From assembly GCA_038025085.1 (NCBI GenBank), contig CM076153.1, forward strand, positions 4,030,001 to 4,094,000: a stretch of 64,000 nt of DNA, given 5' to 3'. Under the pieces are notes generated by a model. That model was not told the origin of the DNA. It made no database searches and saw nothing but the letters and a program-made list of their open reading frames with translations. The DNA comes from Tetragonia tetragonoides (Eukaryota > Streptophyta > Magnoliopsida > Caryophyllales > Aizoaceae). The first letter of the stretch is position 1. Each line of letters begins with the position of its first letter. Of this stretch, positions 15,501 to 26,014 are shown in pieces. Both the position numbers and the translations under genes were made by a program.

Positions 15501-15660
15501 TTCCGTTTCTTTCCTTGGTGAAACCCTCGACAAATTTTCGTTAGAAAGGAACTGAGACAACATGGCTTTGGCTAGAAAGAAAGAGAAAGTTGAATGTGGG
15601 TTTATCTCGCTCCCTTGGGGGTTGTAGAAGGCCTTTTAACACGGCAGGTTTGGAGAAAAA
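12515..15660. other. Polyubiquitin 3' flank and gene-poor DNA
   Basis: The first 150-200 bases would be the polyubiquitin 3' UTR. Beyond that, only short frames without recognisable domains occur. A 63-bp tandem duplication at 13542-13667 is the one clear structure. No RNA gene or transposon end was recognised. Confidence 0.5.
13542..13667. repeat. Perfect 63-bp tandem duplication
   Basis: The block starting CTGGCATGTCCTATGATGCT at 13542-13604 is repeated without visible change at 13605-13667, both ending AATAAGGTCTGAA. A partial echo (AAGGTCTGAATTAATAAGGTC) follows near 13716. The two copies are adjacent and identical, so the duplication looks recent. It is intergenic. Confidence 0.85.
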
Positions 15661-15706
15661 GAGGTGTATTGGAGTGGGGGGGGGGGGATGAGAGTGTATT
15701 CAGTTT

Positions 15707-16030
15707 GTGGAGATGTCTAAGTGTCTGTTGAGGTTATGGAGGTTGAAAGATTATAAAGGAGGGAAAGAATGGGGTTTGGTTTATAGAGTTTCATTTGATG
15801 ATATTTGGTGTGACGAGAGTTTTTTGGGTTGTGGGATGCCAAAGGTGGTGCCAACTCCTGGGTTTTTCCACCCTTTTGAAGGGGATGTGATTTTCTTTGT
15901 AGGGGGAGATAAGATTTTTTCTGTGAATGTTGGAACTAAAAAGGTTGTGAGCTCTGGTGTTTATTCTAACTTGCTGGTTGGGAATATTCGTACTTATTGT
16001 GATGCTAAAGTTCTTAGTAGTTCATTGTGA
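15707..16030 (+). pseudogene. F-box-associated (FBA) domain fragment
   Basis: The open frame carries WRLKDYKGGKEWGLVYRVSF, then further hydrophobic strands and KVVSSGVYSN. This is the WVLEDY...W.L...V...I signature of the F-box-associated interaction domain found C-terminal in plant F-box proteins. No ATG, no F-box and no earlier FBA repeats are visible upstream. A G run near 15680 and several stops lie before it. The piece is about 100 residues, the C-terminal third of a normal F-box protein of 350-400 residues. In intact members, F-box proteins recruit substrates to SCF ubiquitin ligases. I treat it as a decayed relic; a short expressed gene cannot be excluded. Confidence 0.6.
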
Positions 16031-16400
16031 ATGTGATAATGATTCTACATCTTCTTACCTGTGGCATACATACAGGAAACTATCAAGGGAGACGGGCATG
16101 AATATGGAATTGCGCCTCAGTTGTAAGTCTTGTAACCTGCTGATGTCTAGGAGATTAATGTCTCTGTTTAATGCCTCAGTTGGAATACATATGCTTTAAC
16201 CGAAGATCCAATTAGTGATGTATGTTGCCTAATCAGTTCTCTGTACTTTGGTTTTGGGAAAGTGCCAGCTGTGATACCTTTTGTGCATGTTAATACTAAT
16301 TCATCCGAATAGGCAACTAGTTAACATGTCCTGCTCAACTAGGGGAGTTCAAGTGTTCAACGTCCATTTCTGAAATTTTTACTGTGCTCAAGTCATCTGT

Positions 16401-16614
16401 CAAGTGTCCTCCTGTGTCCATACTCATGTCACGTATCGAGTGTTAATACTCATGTCACGTATCCATACTCATGTTAGTAAGGCCTAAAGTGATCTATCAA
16501 GTGTCCATACTCATGTCACGTATCGAGTGTCAATACTCATGTCACGTGTCCATACTCGTGTTAATAAGGCCTAAAGTGATCTGTCAAGTGTCCATACTCA
16601 TGTCACGTATCGAG
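16401..16614. repeat. 87-bp minisatellite
   Basis: The marker CAAGTGTCCATACTCATGTC begins at 16498 and 16585 (period 87). A diverged first copy starts at 16401 with a roughly 10-bp insertion. Each unit also contains a second, internal ACTCATGTCACGT block and the string AAGGCCTAAAGTGATCT. About 2.3 units are present. Each unit carries several CACGT words. No gene overlaps. Confidence 0.8.
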
Positions 16615-17090
16615 TTTCTGACTCTGCTTTCTGGTGCGTGCTCCTCCGAATGATTGCTTGCCTATTTTTGAGTTGGATTGCTTGCCTATTTTTTGAGTTT
16701 TGAACTTCTGTTATTTATTGGAGTGTTTGGTAAGAGTTAGTGTGTTGCGGTGGGGTTGTCAATGTGAGGGACTGAGGGTATGGAACAGGATCATGGCATT
16801 ATGTTGGAAGTTGGAACTGAAGATAAATGTCACCTAGGACTGGTGAAACTTTCAATTAAGGAATACACAGAACATATCCATATACTCGATCAGTGATCCC
16901 TCCATTCAGAAACACAGCAAAACTTAACAACAACAACAACCCCAACACACACACACGCACACGCACAAAAACGGAGGCACACGCAAATGTGCCTTATTAT
17001 CTAAAACTTGCTCTTATTGAACATGCATTAGAAGCATATCTCTCACTACTAGCTAGCTCTAATTAAACATAAATAGAGACGACTTTTAAA
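16615..17090. other. Spacer with AC/CA-rich microsatellite
   Basis: Non-coding. A CAACAACAAC / ACACACACGCACAC simple repeat lies at about 16928-16985. The rest is probably the 3' flank of the minus-strand 2S albumin gene. Confidence 0.5.
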
Positions 17091-17538
17091 CTAAAGTGTG
17101 ATAGCATCAGTAGTAGCAGCAATAACATTACAGCTTCGAGTAGTGAGGCCACACCTCCTAGGAAGCTGCATGGCCTGCCTCCTCAACATCCTTCCCATTT
17201 CTCTCTCTCCTCCCACCATCATCCCCCCTCTCATCTCCTCCACGAGGCTCTCCATCACCTCACAAACGCACTCGTCATCCAAGTTTTGTAACATGTCACA
17301 GCACTCCCTAAGGCAGCATGCTTGGTTCCCTGCATTGGGGTGCATTATCATCCGCATCTCGCTCCGGAGATGCTGCTGGCAGTGCTCCATTTTCTCCATC
17401 CTCGCCTGTCGCTCACACCTCGAGCTAATCTGCCTCCTCTCATTCAAAACCACCATTGGTTTCCATGGCGATGGCGGCGGTGATGAGGAGGAGGGCACCA
17501 ACTAGGAGTAGTGCTAGGGTTGAGAAGGTCTTTGCCAT
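17091..17538 (-). pseudogene. 2S albumin-type gene with a frameshift after the signal peptide
   Basis: The minus-strand ATG at 17538 opens a classic signal peptide (MAKTFSTLALLLVGALLLIT). The same frame stops at a TGA about 33 codons in. The mature domain continues in the next frame (SSRCERQARMEKMEHCQQHL onward) to a stop at 17091, and the total of 448 nt is not a multiple of three. The eight-cysteine prolamin/2S pattern is present: C, C, CC, CxC, C, C. An extra Cys pair lies a few residues before the canonical one (ACCLRECC). The family comprises seed-storage and defence proteins processed in the vacuole. The intact paralogue lies 1.5 kb away in the same orientation. A sequencing error of one base is the alternative to a true pseudogene, because the rest of the gene is well preserved. 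Confidence 0.75.
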
Positions 17539-17604
17539 TTTTGGATGAGTGGTTCTTTTGTGGAATAAGTGATGGGTTATTTTGTTAGTTCTTTGGGTGG
17601 GTTT

Positions 17605-17649
17605 GTTTATAGAGATTGTGAGGGCATTGCATGTTGATTACGTGGCTGG
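17605..17649 (-). promoter_or_regulatory. Seed-type promoter of the frameshifted 2S albumin gene: TATA plus RY/ACGT module
   Basis: On the minus strand TATAAAC lies at 17611-17605. Upstream, the + strand reads TTGCATGT, six bases, then ACGTGGCTGG (17627-17649). TGCATG is the RY core bound by ABI3/FUS3-type B3 factors, and the ACGT word is a bZIP/ABRE-type core. The same module with the same spacing sits in front of the second 2S gene. Confidence 0.65.
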
Positions 17650-19000
17650 TGAAATTTGCATGCTTAGCAATTCTTTTTGGCTTTGGTTTGGGAAGGGGTG
17701 TATGTGAGTGTGTGGTGTTGGTGTGCATGCCAAGATGGTCTACACGTTGTGGGTGCATGCTGCATATAAAGATCAGATGGTCCGTGCTATTGCAGGACTT
17801 ATTGGATCATATTATTGTTTGGCAATGCTTAAGTAGGTTGCTAAATCGCGTGTTTTTTGTAGTGTTATTATGCTGACAAAAGCTATGTTGTTGATTTCCG
17901 GTTGTCTAAACTTATACTACTATAGGAGGAATCTTTAAGAAAGAGGAATTTTATCATAGTTGAAACAACTTTAATTAAGGCATCATGAAAATTATTGTTT
18001 CAAAGGTACCATACAATATTTTACTGGTAATATTATTGAAATGCTAAAATTAAACTAGAACTCTTTGCTTGTTAAACAAAATCTTCGAAAGACATGATCC
18101 AATTGGGTGAGTTTATTAAGGGAGTGTTAGCATGTTGGTAAATTATACTCATAGAAATTAGTACTCCAAAGTCTGAAGGGCCAGTAATCTTTCTATCAAC
18201 TGATCGAGAAGTGAAGGGTGGTTAGATGGAAATTTGATGCTGTGGCAGTAGACACTAGACAGTAGTCTGCTTGCATTGGTGGAGTAATACTACAGTATTA
18301 ATATTGATGTCTTAGTGGTGTATTCTTGAGAGAATCTGTATTTATTGATTTTCAAGTAGTGATTTAACAACTGGCCGCAAGACTTGGCTACACCTAAGAG
18401 GAGCCAACTTGGCTACACCCACAATGAAGTAGTGGGTGTGTAAGAATAAAGTCTTCTACATTTTGAAAAAATTAAAAATTTTAAAAAATAAAAATATTGT
18501 GAGAGGGTGTGATCAAGTTGGCTACACTTAGGTGTAGTGAAGAACCATTTCATTAATTAGAGTGAACTTGTCTCTATCAATTTTGTTTTAGATCACTTTT
18601 TTGTATCAATTGATCAGAAGCGAATGCCGTTAATATGAAAATTTTGATGCTGTTGTTGTGACAGTCTTGGTAGTATATTAATTAATGTTGAGTCGTTGTG
18701 CCAGTGTATTTATTATGACTGGACACTGGTATTGTAATTACTTTGAATAATCTCACATTTTCATCTCCCTCCTCCAGTCGTTCCTTTTCAACCACCTCAC
18801 ATTTAGCCCGGCCTTACTACTTATGCCAATGGCGCTCAAGTCATGAGTGAATTAGTGCAAGGTGCAAAGAACAAACAACATTAATCAATTGCAATTCGTG
18901 AAATAATAAAGCAAGGCTGATAATATAATTATAAGCTCATCATCATCGAGGTTTATATATAGCTTTATTTATTACACAGAGCTCAAAGCAAAGCAAAGCA
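17650..19000. other. Intergenic DNA between the two 2S albumin genes
   Basis: Apart from promoter sequence next to 17650 (more TGCATG words near 17658 and 17725) and the foldback element at 18388-18537, I see no gene. The last part would be the 3' flank of the intact 2S albumin gene. Confidence 0.5.
18388..18537. mobile_element. Foldback MITE with 23-bp terminal inverted repeats
   Basis: The left end CTACACCTAAGAGGAGCCAA (18388 on) and the right end, read in reverse complement, CTACACCTAAGTGTAGCCAA (from 18537), match at 21 of 23 positions. The interior is AT-rich and non-coding. It contains TTGTGAGAGGGTGT, a word shared with the foldback element at 25254. No certain target duplication was seen. 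Confidence 0.65.
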
Positions 19001-19078
19001 GGAAGTTAAACAAAAGAGATCAACACACGATCATGTGCCTAGCTACCTAATTCATTCATCCATCCATTAGATCGAGAA

Positions 19079-19480
19079 TCACATATAGGATGAGCCACGG
19101 CATTTGCCATGCTTGACGCCACACATCATAGGTAAACTCATAGCCTCATCAATAACACTCTCACTCAATTGCTGTCTATCTTTAATCTGATCCACTAACA
19201 TCTCCATAGCCTCACACTGACATCCTGTATGAGGCGGCATCCTATTCAGGTCATCACAGCATTGCAACACCATCTCCCTTTCATGGTTCCGCCTGATTTC
19301 TCCATACCCTTGTATGGCCCTCTCCGTCAGGTACTTGTCACAGTTGTCTAGCATCTGATACCTTAGCACCGCCCGCTTGCACCAATCCATCTGGTTCACG
19401 CCGCCGCCCGAGGCGGTGGCCATCACCATTAGGGCTGCCATTGCAGCTGCCAATATTACTAGCTTATGACCTGCTGCCAT
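19079..19480 (-). CDS. 2S albumin / prolamin-superfamily seed protein
   Basis: Intact single-exon frame of 133 residues. Residues 1-24 form a hydrophobic signal peptide. Eight cysteines at 34, 47, 74, 75, 87, 89, 120 and 127 give C-x12-C-x26-CC-x11-C-x-C-x30-C-x6-C, the 2S albumin/alpha-amylase-inhibitor fold with four disulphides. The chain is methionine-rich (at least 14 Met), as in sulphur-rich storage albumins. Expected role: nitrogen and sulphur storage in seed protein vacuoles, possibly with inhibitory or antimicrobial activity. The start is the only ATG before the signal peptide. It is paralogous to the frameshifted gene at 17091-17538 and shares its promoter module, but the protein sequences have diverged strongly. 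Confidence 0.9.
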   Translation of the reverse strand: MAAGHKLVILAAAMAALMVMATASGGGVNQMDWCKRAVLRYQMLDNCDKYLTERAIQGYGEIRRNHEREMVLQCCDDLNRMPPHTGCQCEAMEMLVDQIKDRQQLSESVIDEAMSLPMMCGVKHGKCRGSSYM

Positions 19481-19568
19481 TTTTTTGTTACTTGAAGTGA
19501 TTAGGGATGGTATATTAAGAGAGCAAAGTGTTTGTGAGCTGTGGGGGGTGAGATGGAAGTGGGTGGGA

Positions 19569-19613
19569 ATTTATAATGAGTATTTGGGGCTTGCATGTAA
19601 TGAACGTGGCTGG
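19569..19613 (-). promoter_or_regulatory. Promoter of the intact 2S albumin gene: TATA plus RY/ACGT module
   Basis: Minus-strand TATAAAT lies at 19575-19569, about 90 bases before the start codon. TTGCATGT, six bases, ACGTGGCTGG lies at 19591-19613 on the + strand. This matches word for word and in spacing the module upstream of the neighbouring 2S gene. RY plus ACGT cores are standard seed-maturation elements; seed activity is inferred. Confidence 0.7.
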
Positions 19614-19614
19614 G

Positions 19615-20756
19615 TGGATGATCAGGCCTGAGTTTTGACTCCTGTAGATGTAAACATAATGTTTATACACATACATAACCATGCAAATTACACGTATTGT
19701 TTGGATTATCTGAACTGAAATATCTCTAAAGAGGCCTAAGAGGGGGGTGTTATTTGTATTTCCGGTTGTAGAAAAGAAAAAAGAAAAAAAAAGAGAGGGT
19801 GTGTTATGTGAAGCCTCATTCTAAGGCTGTAACAATAATGGGTCGTGTTTGGGTCACTGTTGAAGAAACTGTACTTGACGTGAGGTAATATGACATGGAA
19901 TAACTGTAAGCACACCGACCTAGCTGGGTCTTACATCATGAAGCCCCAAGCACACCAACTTGGTACGTCACAAATGCAGGAATGATTTTTATTGGGGGTG
20001 AAGAACAATAATTGCGGAATAATAAATTTTCAATAGGAAAAAACCTAAAGAAATGTTTTTAATTATCCCGATGTTTCCAAAACTTGGTTGGGGAGTCTGC
20101 CCCTGACCAAGAAGGGTTGGATATGTCCATGGACACCACATGTCATTACATGGTCGGGCCAGGGCAAAGCAATCTCTGGTATGAGTAGTACTGTACTACT
20201 AGGAGGGAATAAAGTAGCTGCATTTTTTTTTCGCACAAAAAAAACAAAAGTATGTCTGACCAACTCACAGAAAAATGCGGTCACTGTTTAGTAATATAAG
20301 GGTTATTTTTAATGAACAGTGACCCTCATTCTCACAAAAAGTTTCGAAAAGACCGTCTTATCCGTTCTTTTCGTCGATTCCATGTTGCATTCCGTTCCGT
20401 TCCGTTCCAATTCGTTCCGTTCCGCATTCTGTATTTTATTTTGTCTCACATATTTTTGAATTATCCGCGCCGCGTTGTTCCGTTCTGTTCCAATTCATTC
20501 CGTTCCGTTCAGTTTCTCACCGTCCCGCACCATTCCGTTAAAGAGAAGAGAGACTTATTGAAAAAATAACTACAAACCTTTTGGGTTGGGACTTGGGAGA
20601 ACGGCACATACTCCTACAGTCCTACCTTCAAATCAGCCCAATCCATGGGCCCATGAGTTGAATTTAAAATAAGACAAGCCTTTTCTCGTGGGCCGACATA
20701 ACAACAAACAAAAGTAACATAACTGGAAAGTCCAACAACAAGAGCTTAAAGCCATG
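19615..20756. other. Intergenic DNA between the 2S albumin and eIF1 promoters
   Basis: No gene recognised. The CCGTTCC-rich element at 20340-20560 is the only clear structure. Short frames around 20088-20290 are open on both strands and lack any motif. Confidence 0.5.
20340..20560. repeat. CCGTTCC-rich dispersed element, copy 1
   Basis: Runs of CCGTTCCGTTCC with CGCACC/CATTCCGTTAA near the right end, bounded on the left by GTTCTTTTCGTCGATTCCAT. A second copy at 41700-42025 has the corresponding left border (GTTCTTTTTGTCGTTTCTAT) and right border (GCACCATTCCGTTGACGAGA). The shared borders indicate a mobile repeat with an internal simple-sequence array, not mere microsatellite expansion. Ends and class are uncertain. 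Confidence 0.55.
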
Positions 20757-21018
20757 TCTCTCTATAAATCTCCTTCAATCGCATTCAGACTCGTGCACAA
20801 ACCGACCTAACCCAACCACAACCTCTTTCGTTCTTTCTCTCTCATCCTCATTTCCCACTTCGTGTTTTTTTTTCTCTTTTTCTTTATATAAGTAAAGCAA
20901 ACTAAAGAAAAACTCCCCCAAATTTTCTCTCTCCTAAACTTAGCTCTCTCCTAAACTTAGCTGCTCAGACTTATCCGATCTAGGGTTCATACTTCTGTCC
21001 CCTTCTTCTTCGGATCAG
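20757..21018 (+). promoter_or_regulatory. eIF1 promoter and 5' leader exon
   Basis: TATAAAT lies at 20763-20769. The leader is CT-rich, contains a duplicated CTCTCCTAAACTTAG and a TAGGGTT word (a telo-box-like motif common in plant translation genes), and ends at the intron donor 21019. Exact transcription start not visible. Confidence 0.6.
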
Positions 21019-22509
21019 GTACCCTTCTCTTTCTCTCTCCCTATCCTTATCTCGATCTTCTTTTCTTTCTTTAGCTTCTTGTTTATTTTTGGTATCATCG
21101 AATCTAATTCTCTTCTTTTCTCTACATCTAATTCCGAAACTTTTCATTTTTCTTCTACCTACTGTTGTTGTTTGTGATTTCGTTTCAAGGTCATTTCTTT
21201 ATCCCCAATTCTTGTCAAAGTTTGTTTATTTGATTATGTTTATCTTTTTGGGTTTCTGATTCGTTCGGTTCGATCTGTTGTTATGAATATTGATTTGATT
21301 TGTTTTGATTGATAAAGGTTAGGGCTTTTTGATTTCATTTATCTGGATTTGATTTGAAGTCTAGGGTTTCCGATTATTTTGGGTTGTGAGATGGTGTTTA
21401 TTTAAGTGGGTTCGTTTATCGCAAATTGGTTTGTATGATTTCTTATGTTCTTGATAATCGTATTGGGTTTCTTTTGAATATCCTAGTTTGTTGGATTTAC
21501 ATGCTGAAAATTTCCTGAATCCAAGTGTTGTTGTGCACCAAGGGAACTTGGGTTTTATAATTGATTATATCCTGTTACATTAAGCTATTTCATGGATATC
21601 TCTGGGTTGCTGTAGGCTTATGTTAATGAATTGTGTTGAAAAGATGAATTCTTTTGTGGTATAAGGTGCTGAAATCTTGAGTATGTAAGCTTGGGGTTTT
21701 GCGCGAGGGTGGGGGTTATTTGCCCAAGGCCGAGCGCTTCCCTCTTTAGTGAGGGGTGGCGTGGTATTCCACGAGAGAGGTTATATATTCGTGGCGCACC
21801 TAGTGCGATGGGCATACATTATATTTTGGAACTCCATGGCCGCTTACCTGTCCTAGTTTGCAGTCAGAGCGAGGGGATTGTCCTACATGTCTCGTATTAT
21901 CAGTTTTTCTATGTTAGATTTTGTAAATATGAGGGTTTGAGACCTTGAATGAATGTATATACCCAAAAATGGTGCTATGGTGAATGCATGTGAATGACAT
22001 TTTTTCCATATCCTTGTGACCTGGACCGCTTTCCCTCTCTTCCTCCCTTGGTTGGATGGAGGAGGGGGAGTCGGGCATGTTGGAGTGCTGGGTGTAATTG
22101 GTTTCATTTCAGAGCAAGCTTTATTTAGGTTCTATATCTGTTATGGTTTCCTTGGTGATTATCTTGACGTGTGCTGATGTGCATGTTGTTGAGCACCACT
22201 TTGTTGTTATTTTGAGTTATCAGTTGCCCTACCAGAGGTTTGATGTTTTGATTGTTATTGACAATTTTAGTGGCAATAGCATTGAGGGGTGTGAAAAAAT
22301 AATTTCTACTGTCGAATAAATTATGGGAATAATTGGTGTCCGATAATGGCTTGATGTTTGTTGATTGTTGCTTATGATGTGTTCTGAAATGATTTTTGGG
22401 GAAACGTGTCTTCGAATTACATACTGAAGTACTTTGAACTTTCTCTAAATATGGTTATATTTGTGCCCTATGGATAGTTTTTTGACAAATTTCTGATTTC
22501 TTCTTTCAG
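21019..22509 (+). other. 5'-UTR intron of the eIF1 gene
   Basis: Donor GTACCC follows CGGATCAG at 21018. The acceptor TTCTTTCAG ends at 22509, and the second leader exon then runs to the ATG at 22581. At 1491 bp it is the longest intron of the gene. Plant eIF1/SUI1 genes commonly carry a leader intron. Splice sites are read from sequence and were not verified by transcripts. Confidence 0.65.
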
Positions 22510-22580
22510 GTCTGAGCATTTTTAATTATCTTGAAGCTCTTTGGTACGCAGATCCGTTACTTTCCCCTAAGCCTAGTTTC

Positions 22581-23463
22581 ATGTCTGAACTTGACACCCA
22601 GATTCCAGCTGCTTTTGGTAAGTTCATTTGTCATTTGTAACTTTGATTTATTACTGTCACAAATAGTTGTTGCAGCCCCCAAGGTAATTGTGTGTGTTTG
22701 AGGGGGAGGGGGGCTGATGGACCATAAGAATTGGTGGCCGACGCGATTCAGGAACCAGGATAAACATTAACAGCTGGCTGCAACTAGGATTACATTGGCA
22801 ACCCAATGAGAAACCAATAAGCCAGCATCCGTGTTCTTTCTGCTAACAAATATGATGATTTGCCACCCAGAAATGAAGGAAAAAACCCGCCATTTAGTTA
22901 CTCCTATTTTATGCTTATGAGTGTCTGGGAATATGTTTTAACATTGTTATTATGGGGATAAGTTAGTTTTCTGTCCTTTTGGTTGCTTTTCCTTTGTCTT
23001 AGATTCTTAGTCTGTCAATTACTTACATGGTCCTGGTGACATTCCGTTAGATCCTTTTGCTGACGCAAATGCTGAGAACTCCGGCGCTGGGACAAAGGAT
23101 TATGTGCACATCCGTGTACAACAGAGGAATGGTAGAAAGAGCCTGACGACTGTACAAGGATTGAACAAAGAGTTTAGCTATAACAAGATTCTGAAGGACC
23201 TCAAGAAGGAATTCTGCTGTAATGGTACTGTTGTTCAGGACCCAGAACTAGGCCAGGTCTGTCTCTTCAATATCGTGGATTTCTGTCATTTGAGTTTTGT
23301 TGGTTATTGATGGTTTGTTCCCTGTAGCTGTTTGCTAAACTTTATTTGCTATTGATGTGTCCAGGTTATCCAACTACAAGGTGACCAGAGGAAGAATGTT
23401 TCTACGTTCCTTGTTCAGGCTGGCATTGTGAAGAAGGAACACATCAAGATACATGGTTTCTGA
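22581..23463 (+). CDS. SUI1: Translation initiation factor eIF1 (SUI1)
   Basis: Three coding exons: 22581-22617, 23051-23256 and 23365-23463, all GT-AG, joining to 113 residues, the usual plant eIF1 length. The N-terminus MSELDTQIPAAFG is followed by an acidic linker. The SUI1 domain follows, with VHIRVQQRNGRKSLTTVQGL, KEFCCNGTVV, the Q-G-D-Q-R loop and the C-terminal HIKIHGF. eIF1 binds the 40S subunit near the P site and enforces correct AUG selection. The start is fixed by the conserved MSELD. Nothing looks damaged. Confidence 0.96.
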
Positions 23464-24130
23464 GTTTCTGGTATCCAAGCCCTGTACTTCGCCCTGCTTC
23501 TGTGTTGGTGTGAATCAGTTATATATGATAGTGGAATTGTGGACTGCGTAATAGTAATAACCCGCGTGGTTTTAGCACATGTGTGTGTAGTGTGTAGTGT
23601 TCGATTTGGTTTGTGATGCAAGGCAGCACATGGAATATGAGACGAGTGTTGCTGTCATTGACAATAATATATACTATGATATAATGATCGAAAGTTTGCA
23701 TAAATCCAATATTCCACTAATGTAAAAAGTATGGTGTGTGCTTTTCTTTTTGAAGTGGTGATGTTGAAGTATGGTTCTAGTGCATGCTTGTCCTGGTTCG
23801 AGCCTAACCATATTTAGTCTTCTAGGTGGTATCGGCTCTCCAGGTCTGCACTCTTCTAAAGACTAAATGTCGAAGAAGTGGTTTTATCAATTGTCGTTCG
23901 AGCCTCATAGGTGCTCTTTAAAAGACGTCTTTTTTGGTTGATGTGCGTACATGTAATTGAGAAATTTGTGGATTTGCACTTCATTGTCGCATGTGTATCT
24001 CAATACTTCATTGCCCCTTTGTGTATGTCCTGAAAGTTGGACCTGCACCTTGCTGGCACTGATGTCCAATGAGCTACACCTGTAATCTGAAGTAGAAAAC
24101 CAACACAATGGTGTTTTCTACTGTTTGGGT

Positions 24131-24370
24131 TGACCCCTAAGGGGTCAACGAGCCGTGCAGAGTCAAGTAACTTTGTGCTTGGTTCGGTATCAAAATGTTG
24201 CTCGTGCTTGGCTCATTTGTTCTTTGAGCGAGGTTTGAAAGAGTATCTTCGCGAACTGCTCGCGAGTACACTAGCTCGTTATGTATTAAAATTTAATATT
24301 AACGAGCTGAGTATTAGGGAGCTGAGTATTGGGGTGCTTGTGCTCAGCTCGTTTTAGTCAATGGGGTCAT
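24131..24370. mobile_element. MITE-like element with GACCCC ends
   Basis: The left border TTGACCCCTAAGGGGTCAAC GAGC and the right border, in reverse complement ATGACCCCATTGACTAAAAC GAGC, share interrupted inverted-repeat sequence. The interior is rich in GCTCG/CGAGC words (agctcg, gagcgag, gctcgcgag). No coding capacity and no certain target duplication. Confidence 0.4.
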
Positions 24371-25253
24371 GTTAGTGCATGTTCGCTTAGCCGTCCTGAG
24401 TTATTTGACTACACGAGTAAGCCGGGGGGTTAAGTTCCGGTTTCTGTCATTTTCATATTTGCCAGTTCGATTAAATTTTATTGGTTGCTGGCTTGCTGCC
24501 ATCCATTGATTCACATTTATCTGCGCTATGGCGTGAATGCAATATTCCGGTAATGTAAAAGTTTACCAGGAAGTTTTATCCGCCAGCATTTCTACCATAT
24601 GATATACCTCCTGCAGTAATATTTCTGAAGCCTATGATATAGCCTAGGTAGGACTGGAGGAGCATCATGGAGAGGGTATAGATGAAGTTAAATATATTTT
24701 AAACCATTAATGAAATTTATTGATATTCTTAGGATTTACTAATTTTTATTTTTAGGATTTGTCCAATAGAAATTTATTGTTGATACTAAAATGAAATAAA
24801 AGAATCAGTGTTTTTTTAAATTGGACAAACCGAAATTCATCCTATACTTTGTAAGCATAAAAATCATCTTACAGGTTGGCATGTGTGGCAATTATCTGAA
24901 CAACAAAGTTTCAATGGCCAAGTTGGGATATGAGAAATACATCAAACACTGGGAATCTGATACGTATTTGGCAAGACAAAAATGGGTGGGACTGGGACAT
25001 CCACTCATCTGATACGTACACGCTCTTGTATACCGAATCAGAAACCCAAATCATTAAAAATATAGTAAAATTTTTTACATTGGTTTAGACTAGATTTCAT
25101 TAGAAAAATCGTTTATTTTTCAGGAATAATCATCGATTTTCAGTCAATAATTCATATATAATATGTACTGGGTATGTATGGATTGAGGATAATACATTAA
25201 AGGGTGAAATGGGAAGGTGAAGATGGTTGGGGGTGGAGAAAGTACAAATTTTT

Positions 25254-25379
25254 GGGTACTTGGTGTTGTACCCAAATGGATACAACACCCTCCTCACAAA
25301 CCATTAAAACATGGCCCACCTATTTTTAATGGGTTGTGAGAGGGTATTGTACCCAAATTGGGTACAACACCAAGTATCC
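25254..25379. mobile_element. Foldback MITE with 22-bp inverted repeats
   Basis: GGGTACTTGGTGTTGTACCC (25254-25275 in full) pairs with the reverse complement of 25358-25379 at 21 of 22 positions. The interior is itself palindromic: ACAACACCCTCCTCACAAAC on the left pairs with the GTTTG/GGGTTGTGAGAGGGTATTGT arm on the right, so almost the whole 126 bp can fold as one hairpin. Non-coding. No unambiguous target duplication. Confidence 0.75.
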
Positions 25380-26014
25380 ATTAGCTTCTGAAATCTAACC
25401 TGCACAGGGTGTATGCACAGCTTTACTTTTTATTTTACTCTTAAATCTTCTCCAATACCCATTACATATATTACCTAGACAGTAACATCAGCCACTTCGT
25501 TCTACTGTGTTGTCAATCGTATGAATAAAAATATCTAGTGCAAAATTAAAAGGTCAAGCATCGATTAGAGAGCAATACAATCGACCTTTAATTTGTCGGC
25601 AATTATGAACATTTAATTTGACAAACAAAAAAAAAAGTTATGAACATTTACTGCAAGGAAAATGTTTTATCCACTTAGTGGGTGGCCAACCTATTTGGAT
25701 ACTGTATCTATCTCTCTTCTTCTTTAATTGCTATTTTTGAAAATAGGGTAAGTTGACAACCCAATAAATATATCTATCAATGTCCTTAATGCAAATAGGA
25801 CAATAATCTTTGAATAAATGGAGACAAATTAGAGTAATTCCAAGATTTTCAGTTGTAAACTCGTAATCAACATATCTCAATCTTGTCAACAACAAAAAAA
25901 AAAAAAACGTAACTCAAGATCAGGACATTACTTTTCTAAAAGAAGAAAACCAGAAGAAAAAAAAAAACAATAGAAAGGAGTATAAATATGTGGAGCTAAA
26001 AATTTAAAAGCTTC

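Noticed and set aside
23780..23910. TTCGAGCC words resembling tRNA T-loops
   Set aside because: Repeated twice without any cloverleaf context; not a tRNA gene.
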